NCBI GenBank assembly: GCA_035288865.1
Contig: DATDZA010000050.1
Location: 1-22,874, forward strand
Direction of reading: 5' to 3'
Source: GCA-2688775 sp035288865
Lineage (GTDB): Archaea > Nanobdellota > Nanobdellia > Woesearchaeales > GW2011-AR4
Length of the DNA: 22,874 bases
Below the pieces are notes generated by a model that worked only from the letters and a program-made list of their open reading frames with translations, was not told the DNA's origin and did no database searches. How positions within the stretch are numbered: the first letter of the stretch is position 1; every line of letters starts with the position of its first letter. Both the position numbers and the translations under genes were made by a program. Below are positions 13,843 through 20,685 of this stretch, one piece after another.

Positions 13843-15906
13843 TCAAACCACTACGCTAATGTGCTCATTTTTTTCTATCCTTATTACGTTCTGCACGAAA
13901 CTTTCTATTTTTGATTCATGGGAAACTATTATCACCTGATTCATATTTAATTGTTCAAGAACATCTCTCACTTTGTCAAGCTGCTCCGTGCTGAATCCGT
14001 CGGTCGGCTCGTCAAGGATTATGATGTCTTTCGTTTTTATTCCTACAATTATGTCGTTGATAACTTTATTAAGAGCAAGCCTGTAGGAAAGCGCAACCGA
14101 AGTTTTTTCTCCACCGCTCAGATTTTCAACGTATGTTTCGTAACCATTCTGCTCGATAACCGGAGTGAAGTCCTCGTCAACTCTAACATTTATGGTTTCA
14201 TCTTCCATTAAAATATCAAACCATTTCTTGAACAGCCCATTAAACTGCGAATGAATGTTTACCATCACATGCTTCTCCATTGTCGACATCAAATTCACAA
14301 AAAACTCATCAATCCAGTTTATCAATTGGGCAAGGTAACTAAGCTTTTCTTTTGCCTTCTCCTTTTCAGAAATTTCTTTTTCAATAGCCGCTATAAACCT
14401 TTTCATAGACTCTATTGCGCTTTCGCACTTGCCCTTTTCTATTTCAAGGAATCTTTCCTGCGGAAGCAGCCCGTCAATTTCTTTCCTTACTGCATTATAT
14501 TTTTCTTCTGTCTGAGAATATTTTCCTATTTTAGCGCCAAGCTCTATTTTTTTTCCGTTTAGCGCCCCTATCTCCTTCTTTATTTTTTCTTTTAATTCAG
14601 ATTTTTCGTGCTTTGAAGTTTCTTTTTCCTTCAGATTCTCAAATTTTATTTTTATAATATTGAGATGGCTCTGCCCCTTTACAAGGCTGTCAATATCTTT
14701 TTTTAGCTCAATTTTTATTTTCTCAAGCTTTGTCTCCTCATCTTTTATTTTTTTGATTTCTTCCAGGTAATGGCTGCATTTTTCATTTTCTCGTGAATTT
14801 ATTTCAAGCTTATGTCCTTCGTCAACTTTTTGCTCGCATACCGGGCATAAATCCAGAGAATTTATTTTGCGAACGGTTTCACTGCAATGCTCCATCCTCA
14901 CCTCCAATTCCCGAGCTTGCCGTACCATATTCCTGTAATCCAAATCTGCCTGGCCAATCTCTTTTTCCTTCTCGTCAATTTTTTTTGATATTGATTTCAA
15001 ATCTTCCAATCCCTTCCCGTCCAGCTCTTTTTTTAAATCCTCGATTTGATTTTCGAGTTTCTTTATTTCGTCGTTAAGCCTGTTGTTTTGCTCAATCCTT
15101 ATTTTTAGGTTGGATTCAGTGACGCTTATCCCTTTTCTTGCAGAAGTAAGCTCCTTTATATCATCCTCTAAATTTTCAATAGATTTTTTCTTTTCAGAAA
15201 TTATTTTACTTAGCTCCACTATTTTCGGATTTAAATCAGCTATTCTGCTGTACAATTCAATTACTTCTTTTTTTCTTTCTTCCAAAGCTTTTTTCTTGTA
15301 ATCCAAATCAATTACAAATCCTTCAAGATGCCTTTTCTTTTCCCTAAGAGCGCTGATGGTAATTTTTGAATTTTCTTTTATTCTTTTGTACTTGTCAATA
15401 TTAAAAACTTTCCTTAAAGTGTCCAAACGCGCTTCTTTGTTCTCGTAAAGGATCTGCTTCATCTCTTCCTGCGGAGTATAAACTGTGTACCTGTAAACTA
15501 AATCCTTGCTTTTCTTCAGCAGGTCCTTTGGATAGCCGAGCAAATCAAGCGAAATGGCCCTTAGCTCCTCTGATGTTGCATCTTTTTTAATTCCATTTAT
15601 TATTACATAACCTGCTTCCTGTTTAATGTCATCATTGCTTTTTTTTAATGCCCTCTTAATTATTAAATCTTTATCGTCAATCTGCATATGCAGCTCAACG
15701 CTCCCTTCTTTTTTTCCGTGCCTAAGCAAAGTGTAAGCCGGAAGTTCGCTTTTCTTGGCACCGAACAATGCAAATTCAATTGCAAGAAGAATGCTGGACT
15801 TTCCGCTCCCAATATCACCGGCTAAAAGCACAGAGCCTGAAGGAAAATTTATTGATTGGCTTTCATAGCTTCTTATATTGTGCAGTTTAATGGATTTTAG
15901 GAACAT
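13843..15906 (-). CDS. rad50: Rad50-like SMC-family ATPase with zinc hook
   Basis: A 687-residue protein with the layout of Rad50, the DNA-break repair ATPase that works with the Mre11 nuclease. Walker A GDIGSGKSS is at 30-38. A first coiled coil runs from about 180 to 345, the zinc-hook CPVC is at 354-357, and a second coiled coil runs to about 525. The signature LSGGEKTSVAL is at 596-606, Walker B IIILDEPTDG at 628-637, and the H-loop SHE at 662-664. It is shorter than the roughly 850-900 residues common in archaeal Rad50, mainly through shorter coiled coils. mre11, herA and nurA are not adjacent, unlike the usual archaeal operon, so partners must lie elsewhere. A TATA box at 15929-15938 (TATTTAAAAG) sets a leaderless start at 15906. 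Confidence 0.9.
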   Translation of the reverse strand: MFLKSIKLHNIRSYESQSINFPSGSVLLAGDIGSGKSSILLAIEFALFGAKKSELPAYTLLRHGKKEGSVELHMQIDDKDLIIKRALKKSNDDIKQEAGYVIINGIKKDATSEELRAISLDLLGYPKDLLKKSKDLVYRYTVYTPQEEMKQILYENKEARLDTLRKVFNIDKYKRIKENSKITISALREKKRHLEGFVIDLDYKKKALEERKKEVIELYSRIADLNPKIVELSKIISEKKKSIENLEDDIKELTSARKGISVTESNLKIRIEQNNRLNDEIKKLENQIEDLKKELDGKGLEDLKSISKKIDEKEKEIGQADLDYRNMVRQARELEVRMEHCSETVRKINSLDLCPVCEQKVDEGHKLEINSRENEKCSHYLEEIKKIKDEETKLEKIKIELKKDIDSLVKGQSHLNIIKIKFENLKEKETSKHEKSELKEKIKKEIGALNGKKIELGAKIGKYSQTEEKYNAVRKEIDGLLPQERFLEIEKGKCESAIESMKRFIAAIEKEISEKEKAKEKLSYLAQLINWIDEFFVNLMSTMEKHVMVNIHSQFNGLFKKWFDILMEDETINVRVDEDFTPVIEQNGYETYVENLSGGEKTSVALSYRLALNKVINDIIVGIKTKDIIILDEPTDGFSTEQLDKVRDVLEQLNMNQVIIVSHESKIESFVQNVIRIEKNEHISVVV

Positions 15907-16008
15907 ATTGGGGGTAAGAGTTAGAGTTATTTAAAAGTTGTTATAGGAATTATCCTTTGTTACTATTTAAATGATAAATTTAAAAATAGATTACCAATAC
16001 TTCGATAA

Positions 16009-16398
16009 ATGGGAAAAATTGTATATGGTAATTTTCAAGATAAGAAGAAAGAATCTTCCACTGCCGATAGGAAGCCAAAGTCAAATCTTGAAAAGATTGC
16101 GAATTACATAGGTATTCAAAAAGATGCGGCGTATCATCTCTCTGCCCTTTTGCAGGGTGCAACTGCGGGTGCCACTTTTGGAGCTTTAAGCCAAGCTTTA
16201 GTCTTTCTTGGCCATGCAGGTATAGAAAAATTTGGTAATGACCCAAATTATTTTGCATTCTCTGCCATTACTGGTGGTTCAATTGGAATGCTTGTAGGTG
16301 TCATAACTGCAGATAATAAGTATCAAAACAGGAACCTTGTGGCTTCAGATAATGTGTCAACTTACAGAGTGCATTATAAAAAAATTTTTAGCAAATGA
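16009..16398 (+). CDS. Small membrane protein of unknown function (129 residues)
   Basis: Begins MGKIVYGNFQDKKKESSTAD. A hydrophilic, basic first 40 residues is followed by two hydrophobic segments (about 45-68, with GATAGATFGALSQALVFLG, and about 82-99, SAITGGSIGMLVGVITA), then a polar tail. This fits a double-pass membrane protein with glycine-rich helices. No family is recognised. The A/T-rich box at about 15976-15988 predicts transcription start at the ATG. It is divergent from the rad50-like gene and converges on the isomerase gene 11 bp away. Confidence 0.62.
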   Translation: MGKIVYGNFQDKKKESSTADRKPKSNLEKIANYIGIQKDAAYHLSALLQGATAGATFGALSQALVFLGHAGIEKFGNDPNYFAFSAITGGSIGMLVGVITADNKYQNRNLVASDNVSTYRVHYKKIFSK

Positions 16399-16409
16399 GT
16401 TTGTCAAAT

Positions 16410-17381
16410 TTATTCCGCCAATTTCTTCTTCAAACTTTCAATTACGTGAACCGGAGTCGGGTCTATTTTATTCTGCAGTGCCAAATAATAAGAAGCAAAA
16501 TCTGCATAATATAATGCCGAAAATAGCCTTGAAAGCATTGAGCTTCCTTTTGTATAAACTTCAACCACATCAACTTTCTGGGAAATAATCTCTTTTGTTA
16601 TGTCCATTCTCTTCTTTATTCTGTCATTGTCAAAATTGTCCCTTAAAAATATTGTAATGAATTTTTCCCTGTTCATTGACTGGTAGCCAACAATTTCATT
16701 GTGATTTAACTCAGAGAAATTACCCGCAAAGGCTGCAATCTTGCTGTTCTCATTGAATTGTGTTTTCCATCTGTAAGCGACCGCGCTAAATTGCTCAGAA
16801 GCATAAATCAATGGAGTTCGGTTTCCAATCTGCTTTGCCAGCGATTCTCCAAAAGTTTTGAAATCACTTGTATTTGACAAAATATCCAGCATTTCGTTGA
16901 CGTCGCCGGAATTATCCTTTGCAATTCCTGAATTGACCAGAACTCCAAGGACAGGAAAAAAAAGGTATCCCAATGCAGCTCTCGGCTGTGAACCTTTAGG
17001 AATCTTTATGACTTTTTTGGCCGATTCAGCTAATTTTCCGCCGCTTGTGACCGCCACAATCTTTGCTTTTTTCTTTTGCACATCTTCAAATGCAGAAAGG
17101 GTTTCTTCAGTATTGCCGGAGTACGAAACAACAAACACTAAAGTGTTTTCATCGACAAAATTTGGCAGTTTGTAATCTCGAACTGTCATTATTGGGATTT
17201 TTAAATCGTGAAGATATAATCTTAACAAATCTCCACCCACAGCAGAGCCGCCCATGCCTGCAATAATTATTTTATCAACTTTTCCGGAAACAGCAATTCC
17301 TTTCGGCAAAGACAAAGCAGTCCTGCACTGATGAGGGAAATCCTCTATGACCTTAAGCATATTTGAATTGTCGATTGGCAT
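16410..17381 (-). CDS. Bifunctional phosphoglucose/phosphomannose isomerase
   Basis: A 323-residue SIS-domain enzyme of the archaeal PGI/PMI type. It interconverts fructose 6-phosphate with glucose 6-phosphate and mannose 6-phosphate, linking central sugar metabolism to sugar-nucleotide supply. Visible signatures are IIIAGMGGSAVGGDLLRLY (first SIS domain, phosphate site), VVSYSGNTEETLSA, QPRAALGYLFFPVLG, the second-domain KTQFNENSK and ELNHNEIVGYQ (catalytic Glu/His region), and the C-terminal DPTPVHVIESLKKKLAE that marks this bifunctional group. The length is normal. A TATA-like box near 17408 fits a leaderless start at 17381. No other sugar-metabolism gene is next to it, so it seems to be a single-gene unit. 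Confidence 0.94.
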   Translation of the reverse strand: MPIDNSNMLKVIEDFPHQCRTALSLPKGIAVSGKVDKIIIAGMGGSAVGGDLLRLYLHDLKIPIMTVRDYKLPNFVDENTLVFVVSYSGNTEETLSAFEDVQKKKAKIVAVTSGGKLAESAKKVIKIPKGSQPRAALGYLFFPVLGVLVNSGIAKDNSGDVNEMLDILSNTSDFKTFGESLAKQIGNRTPLIYASEQFSAVAYRWKTQFNENSKIAAFAGNFSELNHNEIVGYQSMNREKFITIFLRDNFDNDRIKKRMDITKEIISQKVDVVEVYTKGSSMLSRLFSALYYADFASYYLALQNKIDPTPVHVIESLKKKLAE

Positions 17382-17433
17382 ATTAAAAAGAATTAAGTTT
17401 CAAATATTAAAATGTTTGGGTATGTAACAGAAG

Positions 17434-17775
17434 TCAACGCCTAAATAAATATCCAGAAAAACTGGGATCAAATGCCATCACATCGTCTCTTACTTCAAGA
17501 ATTCTGTCGTCCAAAGTTTGAACAGAGATGCCTCTGTTTAGTTTTTTTGTTACCAAAGCGCGGATTTGTTCCCGATTTACTTTCAATTGTACCTCACCTT
17601 GTCTGGGGATTCCATCGAAATTCATGTTTTCTGCAAGTATTTGTGCAGTAGCTTCCAGCTCATTTTGGATTTGTTGATTTTCGCCTGCAGTATTTATCAA
17701 AGATGCCCAACTATTATACCTGCCTGCCATCAGCAAATGCATGCCGTAAATACTTTGAATGTATCTGTTATTCAT
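17434..17775 (-). CDS. Orphan protein of unknown function (113 residues)
   Basis: Begins MNNRYIQSIYGMHLLMAGRY. No family is recognised. It is a small mixed helix/strand protein with no cysteines, no signal peptide and no membrane segment, rich in Asn, Gln and Arg. A TATA-like GTTTAAAAATA at about 17798-17808 on this strand predicts transcription start near 17777, at the ATG. That spacing is the main reason to accept the gene. The 188 bp upstream, to 17963, contain only this promoter and A/T-rich sequence. Confidence 0.58.
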   Translation of the reverse strand: MNNRYIQSIYGMHLLMAGRYNSWASLINTAGENQQIQNELEATAQILAENMNFDGIPRQGEVQLKVNREQIRALVTKKLNRGISVQTLDDRILEVRDDVMAFDPSFSGYLFRR

Positions 17776-17963
17776 CTCAACTAAGGATTAATAATTTATT
17801 TTTAAACCTAATGCCCGAATTGAAACATAAGAAAACAAAAATGTCTGGAATAAGACAGAACTATGATTCATTTTGACTACCTGTTTTTCATTTTTTGCCG
17901 AAACTATGCCGTTTAAATCTTCAAATCGTATTATTTATTATAATAATAATTTAAAACTATTTT

Positions 17964-18434
17964 TTAGGCAGCTCTTTGATAAACAACGCCCGTAACCTCT
18001 CCATTTATTGTTACATATCTAGCATAGAAAGTGTAATGTACCGTTTGTGATCCCCCGTGTTCCCAAAAGTACTGGCTAGATAGTATTCCTGAAATATCTT
18101 GTTTGACCCTTGTTTCGTTTACGTTTGAACCCGCTCCATTCTTTCTTAATGCAGTGGAAACCTTGCCAATAACTCTTGCCAGTGGAAATGTAATACCATG
18201 ACTATCCTGCGTGAGCATTTCTTCAAGGGAGACGGCAACTGCTTTTAGACGTTTATCTTTCTGTACCTGAACAGGTATTCTATTGCCTTTGCCATAATTT
18301 TTGCCGTACTCACTCAAGCCTTTTTTTATTATATCGTACATTCGGAAACTTCTCTCTTGATAATCAGAAAGCTTCGGGCGCCGCTTTCGCTCATATAATT
18401 CGGCTATTCCCAAGCTGCTATTAGCACTTTTCAT
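17964..18434 (-). CDS. Orphan protein of unknown function (156 residues)
   Basis: Begins MKSANSSLGIAELYERKRRP. No family is recognised. The first 60 residues are very basic (ERKRRPKL, KNYGKGNRIPVQVQKDKR). The C-terminus looks strand-rich (GGSQTVHYTFYARYVTINGEVTGVVYQ). There is no signal peptide, cysteine or membrane segment. A TATA-like AATTTAAATT around 18455-18464 is spaced for a leaderless start at 18434. It is divergent from rpl15e. Nucleic-acid or ribosome association would fit the charge but is only a guess. Confidence 0.6.
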   Translation of the reverse strand: MKSANSSLGIAELYERKRRPKLSDYQERSFRMYDIIKKGLSEYGKNYGKGNRIPVQVQKDKRLKAVAVSLEEMLTQDSHGITFPLARVIGKVSTALRKNGAGSNVNETRVKQDISGILSSQYFWEHGGSQTVHYTFYARYVTINGEVTGVVYQRAA

Positions 18435-18576
18435 ATTTTTGTAATAGCATATCAGAATTTAAATTTAATTGTTTGAAAAGGGGGTTAATTGCAAAAAGAA
18501 AAAAATATGAAACTAAAAATTGCGACGTGGCTTTTTTTCCAATACATTTATAAATTAAATAAATTTCCAAATCATC

Positions 18577-18638
18577 GAGAAATGTAGGCGTAGCTTGCCT
18601 GAATCTCGCAGTACAATTATTAATAGTGGAAGCTCAAA
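18577..18638 (+). promoter_or_regulatory. rpl15e leader with a small hairpin
   Basis: The TATA box ATTTATAAAT (18546-18555) predicts transcription start near 18577, about 60 nt before the rpl15e ATG. This is an unusually long leader for this window. It contains a hairpin, AGGC (18586-18589) with GCCT (18597-18600) around loop GTAGCTT, and a weak ribosome-binding site GTGGA at about 18627. Ribosomal protein genes are often controlled through such leaders; here that is only a possibility. Confidence 0.35.
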
Positions 18639-19211
18639 ATGGGAATGTACAGATATATCAGGGATGCTTGGAAAAAGCCGAAAGAAGGGCTTGGGCCATT
18701 ATGGCAGCAGAGACTTATTCTATGGAGAAAGGAGCCTGTTACTGTCAGGATTGAAAGGCCTACAAGGCTGGACAGAGCGCGTTCTTTGGGATACAAAGCA
18801 AAGCCCGGCTATGTTATAGTAAGGCAAAGGGTGAATAGGGGCGGAAGATTAAAACCTCAGATTAGGCACCCTAGAAGGCCTAAAGCGATGAGTCGAAGGA
18901 TTGATTTGACAATGAATTACCAGCAAGTTGCTGAAAATCGTGCAGCAGATAAATTTACTAATTGTGAAGTTCTTAACAGCTATTGGGTAGGGCAGGATGG
19001 GCTGCATTTTTGGTATGAAATAATTTTAGTTGACAGGTACAACCCGTCAATAATGTCAGACCCGCGCATAAGCTGGATAATGGACCAGAAAGGGCGTTCA
19101 GAAAGAGGTCTTACAAGCGCAGGCAGAAGAGGAAGAGGATTAACAAGAAAAGGAAAAGGCGCAGAAAAAATAAGGCCGAGCTTAAGGGCGCATGACAGGC
19201 AGGGAAATTAA
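18639..19211 (+). CDS. rpl15e: Large-subunit ribosomal protein L15e
   Basis: A 190-residue, strongly basic ribosomal protein of the archaeal/eukaryotic L15e family. It opens MGMYRYIRDAWKKP, and the family core follows: RIERPTRLDRARSLGYKAKP, VIVRQRVNRGGRLKPQIR, NCEVLNSYWVGQDGLHFWYE and ILVDRYNPSIMSDPRISWI. The glycine/arginine-rich C-terminus (GLTSAGRRGRGLTRKGKG) contacts rRNA in known structures. The length matches archaeal homologues. It is a single-gene unit with its own promoter and a leader of about 60 nt. The minus-strand gene downstream converges on it. Confidence 0.97.
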   Translation: MGMYRYIRDAWKKPKEGLGPLWQQRLILWRKEPVTVRIERPTRLDRARSLGYKAKPGYVIVRQRVNRGGRLKPQIRHPRRPKAMSRRIDLTMNYQQVAENRAADKFTNCEVLNSYWVGQDGLHFWYEIILVDRYNPSIMSDPRISWIMDQKGRSERGLTSAGRRGRGLTRKGKGAEKIRPSLRAHDRQGN

Positions 19212-19252
19212 GTTTTATTTTTTCTATTAACTTTATTCGATTTTTGTGGGAT

Positions 19253-19417
19253 TTACAGCTTCGTTTGCTTTTCTTCTTTGATTGGTTTTCCTTTATTCCA
19301 GCCGGAGTAGTACATTATCGATTTTTCTTTTTTTAAATTAAATATGCGCTTCTTTTTCTTCCCTGATTTTCCATATTCAACTTCCTTTTCCAAAATTTTC
19401 AAGAGGCGGGTGTCCAT
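19253..19417 (-). CDS. Tiny basic protein of unknown function (54 residues)
   Basis: Begins MDTRLLKILEKEVEYGKSGK and continues lysine-rich, with SIMYYSGWNKGKP near residue 33. There is no cysteine, signal or membrane segment. It is accepted because the A/T-rich TATTAATAAAA stretch around 19438-19448 on this strand is about 26 bp before the ATG, as in the leaderless genes around it, and because it fills an otherwise empty gap. It could bind nucleic acid given its charge. No family is recognised. It lies between rpl15e, on which it converges, and the zinc-ribbon gene, from which it diverges. Confidence 0.55.
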   Translation of the reverse strand: MDTRLLKILEKEVEYGKSGKKKKRIFNLKKEKSIMYYSGWNKGKPIKEEKQTKL

Positions 19418-19492
19418 ATTGTTAAAGAACGCGAGTTTTATTAATAAATTTTTTGACTGAAAAATTGCAGCGCATGCAAAAATAAAAACAAA

Positions 19493-19522
19493 AATTTATA
19501 TACTTATTCTACTAAAAAGTAG
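19493..19522 (+). promoter_or_regulatory. Zinc-ribbon gene promoter with hairpin/operator at the start site
   Basis: The TATA box ATTTATATA (about 19493-19501) is followed by a perfect inverted repeat, CTACT (19509-19513) and AGTAG (19518-19522), around AAAA. The repeat fills the space between TATA box and start codon (19525), where a bound repressor would block initiation. It is a candidate operator, not proven. Confidence 0.45.
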
Positions 19523-19524
19523 TT

Positions 19525-19707
19525 ATGATAGAATTAGAATGCCGCTCGTGCGGATACAAGTTTAAAAGCGGAAAGATGGCTACAAGATGCCCCTACTGCT
19601 CTAAAGAAGGTGCTGTTGGATTAATGAAATCAGCACAGGACCTGCTTAATGAGACTTTGGGCGAAACCCAGATAATGGACGAAGAAAGAGAAAAGAGAAA
19701 AGTTTAA
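19525..19707 (+). CDS. Zinc-ribbon protein with helical tail (60 residues)
   Basis: Reads MIELECRSCGYKFKSGKMAT then RCPYCSKEGAVG. C6xxC9 and C22xxC25 make a zinc ribbon of the FmdB/HypA-like kind. The second half (KSAQDLLNETLGETQIMDEE) is a charged helix. Zinc binding is inferred from the motif; the biological role is unknown. The TATA box at about 19493-19501 predicts a leaderless mRNA beginning at this ATG. A perfect 5-bp inverted repeat between the two may be an operator. The gene is divergent from the 54-residue basic protein. Confidence 0.78.
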   Translation: MIELECRSCGYKFKSGKMATRCPYCSKEGAVGLMKSAQDLLNETLGETQIMDEEREKRKV

Positions 19708-19784
19708 TCCTGGTTTGGTATAAAAAATTAAATTTCTTTTATGATAGTTATATTCGATAAATTTAGAGTTCTGAAACCAGAAAT

Positions 19785-19796
19785 GGCTTTGGCGTT
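19785..19796 (+). repeat. Left arm of a 12-bp inverted repeat around two unknown genes
   Basis: GGCTTTGGCGTT here is the exact reverse complement of 20545-20556. It lies just outside the stop of the 19813-20172 gene and is preceded by a small hairpin TTCTG-AAAC-CAGAA (19769-19782). No direct target-site repeat is obvious outside it. Confidence 0.45.
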
Positions 19797-19812
19797 TACT
19801 TATTCAATTACA

Positions 19813-20172
19813 TCATCCAAGTCTAGATTCCAAATCACTAACAAATTCTCTGTTTGCAAGATAGTAATCATCTGGATATCTTCCAATAACTCCAAATGGT
19901 AAATTGCTACCTATTTTTTGAACTTCAAACCGTATTTCACCATTAACCACTATACCATGATAAGCTCTACCAGTTCCTTGAATAAGAACCCTACCATCTG
20001 GACTCGTAACATTGTCATAAATAATAAAATCTGAAGTTGTGCCTCGTGTACCCCTTGGAATATCAATAATTGGAACGCCACTTCTTAAATCATATTGTGC
20101 TGGTTCCATTGGTTCTTTGATTGAAGAAACCGCCCCTTTCTCCTGTAAAACAGATAAAACTGGTTGTGACAT
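19813..20172 (-). CDS. Unknown protein (119 residues) of the IR-bracketed pair
   Basis: Begins MSQPVLSVLQEKGAVSSIKE. No family is recognised. It looks like a small beta-rich protein: DYNV-type strands around DFIIYDNVTSPDGRVLIQGT (about 48-67) and GIVVNGEIRFEVQKIG, with no cysteines, signal or membrane segment. It starts 5 bp after the stop of the upstream gene (20178), so the two are an operon. The pair is enclosed by a 12-bp inverted repeat. No toxin-antitoxin family is recognisable, but two short overlapping-spaced unknown genes in a unit would fit that layout; this is inference only. Confidence 0.6.
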   Translation of the reverse strand: MSQPVLSVLQEKGAVSSIKEPMEPAQYDLRSGVPIIDIPRGTRGTTSDFIIYDNVTSPDGRVLIQGTGRAYHGIVVNGEIRFEVQKIGSNLPFGVIGRYPDDYYLANREFVSDLESRLG

Positions 20173-20177
20173 ATTGA

Positions 20178-20540
20178 TTACCTATTAGCTATATATTCTC
20201 TACCTGAATTAGTAATTTCATAAAAGTCAACTGGATTTTGAAAAGAAAGTCGAAAGATTGGATGCCAATTATGACTTGTTCTTTGTTTGGAAATTAATCC
20301 TTGATCCCTAAGGGCTAGGAAAGTACTAATATCTACACTCTCTGATTCTTGCTTTGGTGAGTCTAATATTATCAATACTCCACCTTGTACAGGGGCATAA
20401 TCGCAAGTGACTCCACCTGCTAATATTTCAAGTACATGTCTAAACTGTTGCTCATTAGGTGTCATTTTCACATATAAAATAAACCCACTATATAAATCTT
20501 CCCATTTTGTAACCATTATTAAGTAACTAAAATATTTCAT
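20178..20540 (-). CDS. Unknown protein with winged-helix-like C-terminus (IR-bracketed pair)
   Basis: From ATG 20540 the protein has 120 residues and begins MKYFSYLIMVTKWEDLYSGF. An ATG eight codons later (20516) is an alternative start. An in-frame TTG at 20552 lies inside the inverted-repeat arm and is less likely. The C-terminal half, ISTFLALRDQGLISKQRTSH then FRLSFQ...YEITNSGREYIA, resembles a winged helix (recognition helix, wing, final helix with the SGREYI ending common to archaeal DNA-binding proteins). This suggests a regulator of its own unit. The resemblance is by eye only. It is the first gene of a two-gene unit. No clean TATA box is seen. Confidence 0.58.
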   Translation of the reverse strand: MKYFSYLIMVTKWEDLYSGFILYVKMTPNEQQFRHVLEILAGGVTCDYAPVQGGVLIILDSPKQESESVDISTFLALRDQGLISKQRTSHNWHPIFRLSFQNPVDFYEITNSGREYIANR

Positions 20541-20544
20541 ATCG

Positions 20545-20556
20545 AACGCCAAAGCC
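20545..20556 (-). repeat. Right arm of the 12-bp inverted repeat
   Basis: AACGCCAAAGCC on the plus strand is the exact reverse complement of 19785-19796. It sits directly before the ATG at 20540 of the winged-helix-like gene, so it may be part of that gene's control region rather than an element end. Confidence 0.45.
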
Positions 20557-20685
20557 CCTCAATTCTATGTCCCGGTATATCGCTTTACTCTTTTAATTGA
20601 CGGACTCCAAATTTATTTTTTGCAACTAAATTTTTCCAGAACTTCTTACTGAAAAAGAATTATGATTATCCATAAAACTTTAAAT

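Noticed and set aside
17818..17830. GAATTGAAAC word resembling the end of some CRISPR repeats
   Set aside because: It occurs once, with no second copy at spacer distance and no cas genes in the window.
18595..18819. Plus-strand frame overlapping the start of rpl15e
   Set aside because: It overlaps the certain L15e coding sequence in another frame and has no recognisable features.
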